A DNA stretch of 64,000 bases, from assembly GCA_014549065.1 (NCBI GenBank), contig JACDOX010000110.1, positions 248,001 to 312,000 of the forward strand, given 5' to 3'. The notes under the pieces were generated by a model, which worked only from the letters and a program-made list of their open reading frames with translations, did no database searches and had not been told where the DNA came from. The first letter of the stretch is position 1, and every line of letters starts with the position of its first letter. The translations under genes and the position numbers were made by a program. Shown in pieces: positions 24,001 through 36,207 of this stretch. Origin of the DNA: Cardinalis cardinalis. Taxonomy: Eukaryota > Chordata > Aves > Passeriformes > Cardinalidae.

Positions 24001-27000
24001 ATTGAAAAAANTATTTCAATAGATTTCAGTTGTTTTATTTTTTTTATTTTTCAGGAAATCTTAATCTAATTTTTGGCTTTAAAGTTTGAATATTTGGTAT
24101 CATTAACTGTAATTAACCAATTGTTCAAAAGAGTTTTAGCTAGAAGACTGTTTTCTCTTGGACTGTCAGCTTACATTGCTCTGTTCACTTATTGCTTAGT
24201 CATGTAAGATATTTCTGTGTGTGAGTAATCCTATCACTTGGATTGCTTTTTCTGTGCATAACAGGAAAACTGAAAGGTACCATAGCAAAGTGATTGCAAT
24301 TTGAAGAGCATGTGACTGTTCAGAAGCTCAAAATGAAACATATAATTCAAAAGTAGATGCATGAATGGGCACAAAAATGTCCTGTCTTATAGTATTACCC
24401 CAAAGAAATTCTCATCTATTTTTCNCTATAAAAAGTCGTGCNTGTTTAATAAAGGATAATTCCAACCATGAGTTAAACTGGTTATAGTGATCCCACATAA
24501 GTTATGAATGGAAGAGGTACTGTTCTCAGCAAGGAGGAGAAAGGAGGAAGAAACCTGACTTCTAACCCAGTNGTTGAGTTACTTGCTACTAACAAGGGTC
24601 ACATTTTTATGCAAATGAATGTTTCGCCTATAAGAAGTATGGGATTCCAGTGCATGAGTTCAAGGAAAAAATCACTGGTGGGTTGCCTTTTCCTGATCAG
24701 ATGGCTTTTATTTTCTGACAGTAGAGGAAACAAAGACATGTTTTAAAATATTTCAGTGAAAGCTTCCATCCACTCTGTTCTATCTTGTATAGTTCTGAAA
24801 GATAGGAAAAAAAAAATTTGTCTTCTATTGTATTTGGTTTTTTTGCTTTCAGTTTGAGATGGAGTCCTTTATACAGAAAAGCTTTTATTTCCAAGCTGTG
24901 TTATGAATCCCTTGGAATGGGTCTTAGTGATGAAAGTGCTGAGCCACATTTGCAGATTGCCAGAATGGCACATCTGTCACTATAAAAGCTGTACTGTGAA
25001 GTGGCAGAAGAAAATCAACATATAATAAGATTATTTTTTTTAATGGTAACTATAATGTAAAGCAAAGACAGGGAATTTGCAAATTAAACTTGTCATGATC
25101 TAATCCTGGTTTTGCAGTGTTTAATTTTCAGGTGCCTGAGCTATGTAATACACAAGTTAGGAAGCCCTCTACTAACANAAATTACAGTAACTGAAGGAGG
25201 CGTTAGCTCCTGCCCCTTTTAAATTGTGGTTTTTTTCTCTTTATGCAGGCCCTCCCTGGATCACTTACAATGCATTATAATTATTGTTTAGTGACATTGC
25301 AGGGAGTAAAGCTGTTAGAACTGAAATATGCTTATTCAATCTTTCTCCTTAAGTGGTGCCTCTTGATAGCTCATTTCAAAATGGGAACTGACACCTCATC
25401 TCTTTGTCTCTCATAATCAAATTCTCTTCTTCTTTCATAGGCTGCTGTTCAGNGGAAATTGCATTTTGCTGTAGTTTTGATGTTTTGTGAATCTGTGTTA
25501 CAGGTAAAGGGGTAGTTGAAGGTACAGAGTTGCAGTTGTGCCCTCATAAAAAGGCAGTGTCAATTTTGTTTGTATTAAATTGAGCTGAGTAGCAGTTCCA
25601 TGAGGGCAAATAGAACTGAAGCTGAGCTGATTTTAATTTTAGTTGCTCAGCTGTTCAGATGTTGATAAGACCAGTGATATTTTGTACAANAAGAAAACTT
25701 TTCACTGCAGATTTNGATAAAACAAAAGTTAATGAGACCTCCTCTGGTGGCATTTTCTCCTTTGCATCCTGATTTTCCATAGCCCTGCTTATTTTCCAAC
25801 CCAAATTTAGCACCCCAAAATATGCACCTCAAGTTATCATTCCAACTTGAAAAATAATCATACCTTAAAAAATTTTAAGCCAAGTATATATCTAGATATA
25901 TGCAATGCAGGGAAGTGAGCTTTTATTTTAAGTAAGTAAATAAACTGTTTGCATCAGTCCTGCACAGCTGAAGTACTATAGTTAGGTGTATAGTCACTGT
26001 GGGTGCTCCCTCTAGTCAATGGGAAGTGGCTCCTGAGGAAGAGCTTTTCATCCTCTTCACATTTCAACTGCCTTTGTGGACTTGTCTCCATCTACAGAGA
26101 GGAGGTAGAGTCCAGTTTCAGTGACATCCCCAAATTTGCATGCCATATGATGAACTTCTATCATATTTTAGAACTGACTGCAGAACTGCAGAGGAAAGGG
26201 AGAAAGTGTTTGGCAGAAACAAATATTAACCTGGAAAAAGAGGAATCCAAACTGGGCTAAGGTAATTTCTGCAAGTATTTTCACAAGTGATGTCTTCCTC
26301 TCCAGTGTTTGATTCTGACTGTGTGTCAAAGATCTTAATAAGAATCAGTGTAGATTCTTATCTAGAATGCTTCCCTCTTGATCGTGTTTATAAATCTCTG
26401 TGAAAAGCAGAATAAGGAGCTGCTGGTGTTGGAACACTTATAACCTCCTCTATGAGGACCTATTCAATGAAGAAGTAAAAATTAATTATATATTCTGTTC
26501 TGTTTGAAACAAGTTTGTTTCTTGACCAGTTCTAATATCAACGGGGGAGGGAGGGGTTCAATGCCATGTCCTAAAGCAGCTGCAGAGGTGGGTTTTATTT
26601 GTTGGGTTTTTTTACCTTAATGTGTAAATTAATAAAAAGATTTTTAAATACTATATTTGTTCTTTATAAAATTGACTCTTTTGGAGTTGAAAACAAATAA
26701 CTTCTTCATTGGTGGTGTAACCACAAAGCCTTGTGCTGAGTTCAGTGTAAGCTGATAGTGATGATATGTGTGATGCAAGGATTTGGATTCTTCAGTCAGG
26801 TATCTGTCTGGTTTAGCATCCTCAGGAGAGGGTCTTTGGTAGGGATAACTGTAGAATAAGGCTGNGAAGGCTGTGACAATTTGAGAGTATTCCCTAACCC
26901 TTCCCTATTGGAAATGAACCCTCCTTTCATTCAACTGAATTGGAAACTGTTCAGGGAAGTACTGATTATACTTCTCTGTCCTACTAAGAAAAAAAATCTG

Positions 27001-30000
27001 TTCTCTTTAAACTGGACAAGTAAAAGGGGTGAGCTCTACACAGTNCAAAGCCAAACACAAATTTCTATGCTGCTATACTTACATTGGGGAAAGAATTCCA
27101 CTAGAGATAGATTCCACTGAGATTGCAAAATCCTTCACCAAACTTGAAAGACACATGCCATTTACAACAGTATAATTAATATGCATTATTATTTTTAATA
27201 GCATAATTGCTCGTTTCCTTTCAAGGCTGGTTGTTTTTTATCTTCAGTATGGCCCACACATGTGTGTGGTTTTGATCTTCAATACCGAGCAAGATTGTTT
27301 CTCACTGCCAGCAGAGATGTAGGATGACTCATCAGATCTCCTGAGTACACAAAGGGACAGATTGCTGCAGACTGTGAAAACTGAACACTCTCTGAAGGAA
27401 AAGGCTCCCTTTTTATTTACTTTTTCCCCCACATCTTATAGCCAATTTACCTGATCTGTTGCCAGTATGGTTTTTCTAAAGGAGGTTGCTTCCAAATATG
27501 CATAAATTGTCCTGTGCTTCCACATTCCCTCCAGCTCAGTAAGAGAGGCTCATAAGTTATTTTGGACAATTTATAGAGCATGTGGTTGGATGTGCACAGC
27601 ATGTTTTTCTCCTTTTCTTNATAGAGTGAAACTGCTTTTAAGAGATACAATTTTTTCCCCGATTATAATTTTCTGCACTCTTTTGTAGTTTAATGGGAGA
27701 ACCTTTTTTCTAGCAGAGGAGAGAACAATATATGACTGATGTGAAAAATAGGTGGAGCTCAGATGCTGCGAAAATGGTGTCACATTAATATCTGCAGATA
27801 CAAGACAACATGTCATTATTGCTCTGTCTTTTAATTTTCCTTTAAGTTAGCTGTTGATATTTAATTATCTTTTTACAGTATAACAGAGGATTTAGGTTTG
27901 ATTTTTCATCTTACATTTACCAAGAAAATTAAATCTATTTCATTTGCAGAAGTATAAATTACGGTTTTTCAAAAAATTCTGCTAAACTCAAAGAGAGAAT
28001 ATGTTCAGGAAAATGATCTGTGGAATTGGAGAAAATTGTAATTAGCAGTGGTCAAACAGCATGGGGAGAAAAGGAAGGAAACCAATGGAGAAATTTCTCA
28101 TTTGTTGCNGGGATAATACATTTGTATGCAACAATTTTCTGGAAGGTCAAAAGTTCTGTACTTTTTCTGTAAGACTGTGATCACTTAGATTCAGAATAGG
28201 CCTGTTGAGACTTTGCTCAGTTTAGGTTTTCAATGATTAGTTATTAACTTTGTGTTACTTTTTTGACTTATCTCTGAGACTGATGACTTTTGTTTATGTA
28301 CTATGAAAAGTGTCCTCTTCCTACAGTTCATGCCTGCTATGCTTTTTCTGCTGTAGCTCGTACAATTTAGGTTAATCTTCATTCTTGGTTTTCTTTAATT
28401 TCTTCCTGTGTTACTTTCTATTTTGCAACATAGTGTGTTTGATTTTGATTTTCTTCCAAACCCTTTCTTACTCTTTTCTGCAAACTAGGCAACAAACTTT
28501 ATATTCAACAGGTAGATCACCCAAAAAGTAATGGAGTATCACAGATCCAGCAGTCCTTACACAGGTAAAGTACAGATTGCTTATACTTGCTTTCTAGTTT
28601 ATGTAATTCCGTCTAAACATAGCAAAATGAATTCTGTCTAATTTGCCATTTTTTCCTCTCAGAAGAGAGTAACTGAGCTGTGAAACAATGCAGGTCACAA
28701 ACCCTTGTTTACATACTTAAATTTTAGCTCCTAGAGGAGAGAGCAGGAAGGAAAGGGACTCTTCCAGCTGAAGTGGCAGGTTTTTCTTTCCTTCTCCCTT
28801 GCTAGTCATAGCATCCNTGTGGAATGGAGAGCAAAAGTCGGAGTGGAGCTCTTCCTTATCTACACAGAGTTTTTCTGCTGTGCTTAGAAAATTCAAACAT
28901 AAAATCACTGTTTAGAAAATAATAGACAGCACCTCAGCAAAGCAAGTAAATGAACATTTAATAAAGTTATGCCCCAGAATAGTTACAGTTCAACATTAAA
29001 GAATGAAATCTACAATGGATAGATCAATAAATCATAACAAGGAATATGTAACTTCTTTTAAAATAAGAAGTTTTGGTAGAAATAATTTCCAAGTCATCTA
29101 AGATAACATATTCAGCTTTGTAATGTGGAAAACAAGGTCTGATGAAGACCATTGCATGTATTCTGGCTTTATTTTTTCACTAAAGAAATGTTTCAAATAT
29201 GCTAGAAGCTGCTTAGACTCAGTGTTTTAATTTAAATTTTGATTAGAATAGCCTAATTGAAAATGAAAGTAAAACTAGTAAAAGATTTAGGGAAAATTAC
29301 TGGAGGAATTGTGAAACATTTAAGAAGGCTAAAAAAGCTCCGAAAATATTCTCCTGGCTCAACAGGCTTTTGAAATGTTCATTGCATGCACTCTGACCCA
29401 ATCACATGTAACACCATAATCATTATTTATTTTGAGACATCTCACAATCATAATCATTGGTTCATTGTGTCATGCCCGTATACAGCTAAGGATGACATCT
29501 GCCCAAATTACAGGGTATTAATTGTCAATACCTGTTATGTTTCTTTGAGATCTTCAGTGTGTGGGCCTTATTTTTTCTTAGATTAAATTCTAAAATTTCA
29601 GCTCAATAAAAACTTCTCTAGCTTTGGAACATTTCAGTATGGGAACACTATAATAGTCATATATATGCCTTAGGGGTTGCAGCTGTTACCACAGTGAAGT
29701 CTTCTGGTTTTCAGAAACTGCCAGAAGCAGAAGGAATAAAGGTCATATACAGTGTTGATAACTCTCATCATCATCCTTCTATGGCTACAAGGATATTTTT
29801 ATTTATATGTGCTCCACTTTTTTCTCTGCTCTATGCCAAGTCTTACTCCTCAAAAGAGCCATTTCATTTTCAAAGAGAGATCTCAGGAAATCAAAACCTT
29901 TTTTTATAGTTGACCTACAGTGCTTATAAATCAAAATCACCCAGGCAATGGAGAAGAAAGAGAAATGTATACATTAAAAATGGAACTCTATAAAAATAGA

Positions 30001-33000
30001 GCTGAGAGCATCTGTCAGTACAAGAAGTCCTTCAAATATGCGAATCATGAATAATGTAGCTCTCTATTGGACTCAATATGCCCCAAACAGAGGGCAGGCA
30101 ACTTTTGCCAGTACCACAGGCCATTTAGCTAGGGAAGAACATAAAAGAAATTATTTCTTCCTTTTCACTCAGCAGGGCAGTGACAGAACTTGCTCAATTT
30201 TGAATTTTTCACATATATCATGATTGACATAGAGTTGACTGTAAGACAATAAAGTTCAATGGAGAAATTGTTTTAATGGAGAATATTCAAGTCCAGCAAG
30301 TCCTGTTTTGTATCCCGGTCTTGCTGCTGATCAACACCCTGCTATGCTTGGAACATTATACCCTCTTGCTTGTGCTGGCACTTGCTCACCCTTTGGCATT
30401 ATTTTTTCTCAGTTTAGAAGGCAATAGTACCCACCTCTGCAGAGCTCAACATAGAAATGTGATTTTGTGCTTGAAATCTGTCAATAAACATATGCTTGTT
30501 TGAAGGAATTAATCCTATTCCTATAACACTACCACCCTCCAAGAATCCTTTTCCCTTTTCCTCACTCCCTGGACAACTGCAGGAGGTNATTTTGGCACTG
30601 TGCAGCTGTCCTCACTGGGGGCATTGCTGTGCCATGAGGGTGACTGTGCTTTTTTCTGCTGAGGTTAGGTGTGCTTCCCTTCTACAAGATGGATTTATGT
30701 CTTGGTCAAGCCAGGCTAGAGTTTGTCCACTTAGCAGGTCNGGCTTTAATTGGCCTGGGCTGGAGTCACTGGTGCCACCACANCAGCAAAGGATTCAATC
30801 TCTCCTTAGGGTCTAGTGACCTTTTTTCTGAAACTGCTGCAGCTGAGGTGTGCTGTGGCAGTAAGTACAACATGCAACAGGACCGAGTGTTGCTAGCTCT
30901 CCCTCTGCAGCTGCCTGGGAGTGAGTGAGAATCGTTCTCTTCACTGGCTTGTCTGTGTCAAACTGGAGTGGAGTGCCAGGGTTGTCCAGGACCTGTCATT
31001 CCTAACCACTCAATGCTTGGACACTGCTTCTGAACTCAGAATTATACAATTGTCCTTGGNCTCCCTCCCCATTTAGCCTTCCACTACTAGAAGAATAACA
31101 TCAAGAGTGAGCTCCAAATACTTTGCATGGATTTGGTAAGACCTTTAGTGGAGTGGACTGACTCTGGCTGGAGGCAGACTGCTCTTCCTTCCATATCTAT
31201 TTACATGGCAGTGCCCCTTTTATCACACACTGACTCCAGAGCCAGGACGTGCATANCAGATAATTGAGTTTTGAGAAGAGTATTGTGTCTTTAACAGGTA
31301 TATGATGGGAGGCCAAAAGGTCAAATATATAAGGTTTGCATAGTTGGCAGCAGAAAATGAACTAAATTTCAAGGCTCTCATTTAGCAGAACCTCTAGAAA
31401 TTAACTTTGGCAATAAGTAATTTTATTGGAGTAATCAGTGTGAGACTGGATGCCAGTAATAATAATGTTATCTGTGTGAATTTAAAATCAAGTAGTCATG
31501 ACTTATTTTGAGGAAGACTTAATGCCTAATACTTCAATTCACTCTCATCAAAAAATGAGATAATTATCTCTAATTCTCTTCTTTGGTGTCATGATTTTTT
31601 TATTTTGTAGAGACTATGCATTCTTAAAGCAAGTAATTTTTAAGTGCTAATCAGACCACATATGACAGTTTCCATGACAGTCTAATCNAACACTAGCTTT
31701 TAAGTCAGAAATATGAAATAATTTAGACTTTTTATTTTACCTGTATGTTAATTAATCAAATACCTTTCCCAAGGTAGTGATTATTTTACTCAATATTCAT
31801 CTTTCATGTATGCACACACATCCATATAGATTAGCTTTTTAATAAAGTTCAACTTCTCCCATGAATGTCATCAGGGTAAAAAAACCCCCAACTTTGTCAA
31901 GCAATAATATTTTGGCCTGAGCATTTAGTTTCCCATTTCCATAAAATAGGAATTATTTCTTAATTTATAAGTATCTTCAAGGTTATTATATTTTATAATG
32001 TGTATCCTTTGACATTTAANTAATTTTAAAAATTGAGTAATTAAAAATAAAAACTTGATTTCTTAATAATCCTAATATATACTAATTAAATATTATTCAT
32101 AGTTTTTGGTTCTGAAGTTGACTCCTGCAATGATATTGCATACTGCAATGATAAGCATGTAGCATAAAATTGGGGAAAAAGCCATTAATTAAAGAACATT
32201 ATATATTCTACTGTTAAGTGATTAATGCTTGGTCACATTCTGGATTTACTGTTGCAATATACATTATTTAAGGAGAGATTGAATTTATCACTGTTATCAC
32301 ATGATGCAGATTAAAAAAATTAAAGCATTTAAACTCCTTTATTGCTCATAAAGGTGGGGAAAAGGGTTTATGGGAAAAATTTTAAATTCTTTGACAGCCT
32401 AAGGCAAACTTTCTCATAGAGCATCCTGATCTCACATCATATCTTTTTCATAGCTAGTTCACCTGGCACAGCTGAACTTGAATCGTCATGGGGTCTGGCA
32501 TTGGATAAATTGAAATGATGTAGGAAAAAACCAGCCTTCTTTTGCTAACAACAGTTGAAAGAATATCCTTCATAAGTGGAAACATTTAGAGACAACATAA
32601 TCCTCTTTGAAGGAAAATTAATGTGTTTTGGAAAAGTCTTCATTTCACCACTTCACAACACCCAGAAAGGAAAAATCCCTTCAAACTTTACAGNGTACTT
32701 CAGGAGGAATTTTGATGTTTTAAATTAATTCTGAAAGTTTGCATGTGGAGCATCAGGGCTCCAAATCCTTTGATATGTACATTGGTTTTCCTTGCTGTCA
32801 CAGTTTTATGTTTAAGACTCACTGGTGTGAGAGACTTCAGCCAAAATGCTGTTGGTTATTCCTGGTTTCTCTTTAAATAACATGGAGTCTAGCTGCATGA
32901 AACAAGATCAAATGACAGTCTTTGGCTAGGGGTGGCAGACTGGTGCAAGTAGACTTTACTGCATTGTTTCTGCAGCAGTTTTTGCAAAAATAGAGAATAG

Positions 33001-33013
33001 ATTTACAGAAAAA
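21047..33013. other. Unique sequence with GC-richer islands, no gene seen
   Basis: About 12 kb with no recognised gene. GC-richer patches lie at about 21460-21640, 22070-22320 and 30490-31260. Open frames crossing them, such as the minus-strand 75 codons at 21978-22205 and the plus-strand 106 codons at 30496-30816, contain masked bases and no known motif. A hairpin lies at 26338-26361 and a 16-base AT palindrome at 25886-25901. The stretch 31720-32330 is rich in TAATTA cores. Most of the remainder is featureless AT-rich DNA. Confidence 0.5.
26338..26361. repeat. Short perfect hairpin, 9-base stem
   Basis: The arm 'ataagaatc' (26338-26346) pairs exactly with 'gattcttat' (26353-26361) across the 6-base loop 'agtgta'. 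The flanks do not extend the pairing to the 20-plus base pairs of a microRNA precursor, so it is recorded only as a structural repeat. Confidence 0.75.
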
Positions 33014-33120
33014 GACTTACAGAATTAATAGGGTTGGAAAGAACTCTGGAAATCACCTGGTCCAGCTTGCTTTCTCTCTTCAGGCAGTATCAGCCAGAAC
33101 AGATTGCTCACGACTCTGGT
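33014..33120 (-). mobile_element. CR1 LINE fragment, antisense
   Basis: The plus strand reads as the reverse complement of a CR1 3' end: an eroded 'cagaattaata' followed by 'gggttggaaagaactctgg', 'aaatcacctggtccagcttg', then 'aggcagtatcagccagaac' and 'agattgctcacgactctg'. The octamer terminal repeat is mostly gone. It is an old copy, about 300 bases left of the LTR fragment at 33415. Confidence 0.75.
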
Positions 33121-33414
33121 TGGGTTTCGGCTCTTAAATTAAGCAGCTATGTTCATTTTGGAAGTATCGGATTGTCACAGGAAACTGCATTTTTTTTTTG
33201 GGGAATAAAGAAACCAAAATAAACTACAAAAAAGAAACAATGGCAATGTGTGGAAAGATTTTGACATGTTTGCTGCTTTTTCTTTCCATATTTTACTGAA
33301 TCCTGACTAGTGTCATCCATTGCCACCTACAGAGATCTCATTTTTTGACCTATAAATCAAAATTTAATAGGCAAAAAGCTGTGTAGCAGCATTTTAATTT
33401 CAATTTTATGCTTT

Positions 33415-33620
33415 TGTGGTAGGTTGACCCAGGCTGGATGCTAGGTGCTCACCAAAGCTGTTCTGTCTCCCCTCCTCAAATAGAGATGGAGAAGAAACTA
33501 TAATAAAACTCTTGTGGATTGACATACAACAGGGAGAGATCACTCACCAGTTACCATCATAGGCAAAAAAGCCTGACTTCAGAGAAAAACTAGGGGTCTT
33601 TTGCCAAAAACACCACAGAA
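33415..33620 (-). mobile_element. Old LTR fragment, antisense (3' end at left)
   Basis: The segment opens with 'tgtggtaggttgacccaggc', followed by 'tggatgctaggtgctcacc', 'ctgtctcccctcctc', and 'agggagagatcactcacc' with 'agttaccatcataggc'. I recognise these as the reverse complement of the 3' end of a widespread passerine LTR. Similarity fades after about 33600. It belongs to the same family as 40688-40962. The two copies keep partly different portions, because the second has lost the 'agatcactcacc' block. It is heavily diverged, with no discernible target duplication. Confidence 0.75.
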
Positions 33621-34426
33621 ATATTCAGTGCCTTGGTTACAGAAGTATAATTTTCCACTGAAGTATTTTTCTATTCAGAGAACCACAAAAATTTCTGGTC
33701 ACTCTCCTGCTTCATATGTGGTTCAATACTTGCAAAGAAACCACACAGTTTTTAGGGCAAGTTCTGAGAGGCAGTATGGACAGGGTGAAGCATTAGAAGG
33801 AATGAGTTTAGCAAAGCACAGAATCCCATATTCAGCTCTGCTATGGGTAATGTATTGCCTCTGGCAGAATTTTCAATAGCTCAATAACTAACATCTTCAG
33901 AGCAGATCACTCCTAATTTATACGTGCACTCATAACAACAGGTATTCTGCTTCAACCATCTCTGCATCTGTAGGCAATGAAACTACTTTTTTTTCCAAAA
34001 ATACTTTTAAACACAAGACAAATGACCTAATTCAGAGCTAAGTGTCCTCTTTGTACTTGTGTAAGTGTCTTAATATGCATTAAGGCTTACTCAGAAACCA
34101 TTGATGGTTAGCTCATTCATTGTATTGATTGACAGTAAAACATCAAGAAAAGCATCTATCTGTGACCACTTTGTCAAGAGAAGTACTGTCTGAATGCTAC
34201 TGTCACTGTGTGTGTTGGCATTTTGGCACAACATCTAAATCACTAACAAACAAAATGCCATTCTAACGAGCACAGTAATATTNGTTCTGACAAAGCATTC
34301 AAAAACAAGCAGAGGATCAGAGAACCCCTGCTCAAGGAGAGCATTGGATCAAGTTTTATCTGCAGAATTTTTCTTTCTCTTTTTTTCTCCTTTGTCATCG
34401 CACCTATAGTTTCCATTCTGTATATG

Positions 34427-34456
34427 TCCTTTCCTCCCTCTCCCCTCCTTCTCTCT
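34427..34456. repeat. Pure pyrimidine tract, 30 bases
   Basis: An uninterrupted C/T run on the plus strand inside a broader pyrimidine-rich stretch starting near 34366. The complementary strand is all purine. The short Arg/Glu/Gly-rich minus-strand frame here is a by-product of this composition. Confidence 0.85.
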
Positions 34457-35434
34457 GATATTTCTTTATATTTCAAGTCTCTTGGAGAAACAATGACAGA
34501 ATTAACTTTTTTTTTCTTTTTAAATGTGTTGAATATTTATGCATCTAGNAGACTTTCAGAGCTTCATTTTTGTTAAGATTTTTATTTTGATTTGTTTTTC
34601 CAGCAGGAACTATAATTACCCAGGAGCTGTACTCAGAATTGTAGGATTTCAGGTGGGGTGAAGCAGATGATGTTATATAGAATGAGTAGCACTGCAGTGA
34701 AACTAGTTAAAAAGCGAGCTTGTCAACATGAGGGCTTACAAAATCATTTGTGAAGGTATTCAGTTAATAAGATAGAGCAATTAGTTTCTTCACTGGCTTA
34801 AGAAAATGAGNCAAAGTAGCTTCCAGAGGATAATTTTTATTTCACTGAAATCTAGAATTGCTCAGCTTCACCATTCATTAGGAAAAAACATCATGGCATT
34901 ATCTATGAAAGTTCTACCAGCCAGAATACAGTCCTTTACATTAGGCAATTGAACGAAATTAGAATTGACAACTTAGGTCATGGCTACATAAATTTNCAAA
35001 CAATAAGTGGATTGCACGGAACTGTAGAATTACAGAAATTATCTCTGTTTATTGAGTGGTCTGGATGGACTATGGTGATCCCTTTATTAAATCTATGGCA
35101 CATCTGGGTGCACAGTCGATTGACATTATCCTTACATTTCCATTCATGTTGAGAATGATACTTACCATGGATATCACAGGCCTCATGGGACTGCATGTCA
35201 GCTGGTTTTGAACCATTCTTCAATATAAGTAAGTCTTTCTGTAGAGTTTGATGTGATAATTCTGTGACAGTTCAAGAAAGAAATAGCTGCTAACAACCCA
35301 GAGAAGTTCAGTGTTGATATAGATCAATATATGTTACTTGCTTGTACTTGTGAACCAAATTTTAGAAGGCTATGTGTGCAGGTTCTGGATTTATTTGCAT
35401 ATACCATTGTTCCATTGTTTCATGTTACTTCACT

Positions 35435-35452
35435 AAAAAAAAAAAAAAAAAA
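35435..35452. repeat. Poly(A) run, 18 bases
   Basis: Eighteen consecutive A bases. No polyadenylation signal lies in the 30 bases before it, and no flanking duplication or gene-like sequence is seen, so it is treated as a simple repeat and not as the tail of a processed copy. Confidence 0.85.
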
Positions 35453-35930
35453 GTAGAATTTAGGCGAAAAGCACATTTGATTTGTACTCAGCCTTGAGGA
35501 AGGAAATATTCAAAAATAAAAGAGCAAATCTTCTGCAAAGGCAATTTTGAACACGGGATTGTAATTTCAAAAGTTGCCAACGAGAGTAATCAAGCTCTTC
35601 AGATGAAAGTCAAATTTAATAATAGGCCATAGTTTAAATGATTCTTAATGCACTCATTTCCTAAATGGGAAGATAATCTTTTTTTGGAGGCACTTGTGGA
35701 TTATTTTTGGAGCCACTTTTTCTGACTTTGTAATTCTTTTGCACAGACATTTAAAATTCTGCCATACATATATGCTGAGAGACAAAACAGTCTGAGAAGA
35801 ACATCCCAGATGAGAACTTTGAAAAACAGGAGATAAAAAACAAAGCTCCACTACAATGATATAATTCTTTCCTTGCATCCTTGTTTTCTATCTTCCAAAG
35901 CTTTTCTTATCCGTGTGTAGTTATTTTTCT

Positions 35931-35984
35931 ATGTATATATATATATGTATATTTATCTTTCAAAATAAATTCTCTCTCTCTCTC
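35931..35984. repeat. Two adjacent microsatellites
   Basis: An (AT)-type run with interrupting G at 35931-35952 is followed after about 18 bases by a (TC)7 run at 35971-35984. Confidence 0.8.
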
Positions 35985-36184
35985 AACACTCTTCATAAGC
36001 AGTAGATGAACTGAATCCAAGTTCATGTCAAGTTGAATTTTGGGGTACTTTAAGCCTCTTGTATCTATTTCCATTTAGAATGTTGTCACTCACATCCAGA
36101 TCAGCTAGGCTTCCAAAGTCCCCAGTGGAGATACTCTCGACTTTATTTGTAGTCTCTACTACATAGTGGTGGAAAGAGAAAATG

Positions 36185-36207
36185 TTGGCTTGGCTTGTTG
36201 GCTTGGC
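36185..36207. repeat. Short pentamer repeat 'ttggc'
   Basis: Four copies of 'ttggc' at 36185, 36190, 36198 and 36203, with a three-base partial unit after the second copy. Confidence 0.8.

Noticed and set aside
35435..35452. Poly(A) run as the tail of a processed pseudogene
   Set aside because: No polyadenylation signal upstream, no flanking duplication and no gene-like sequence before it.
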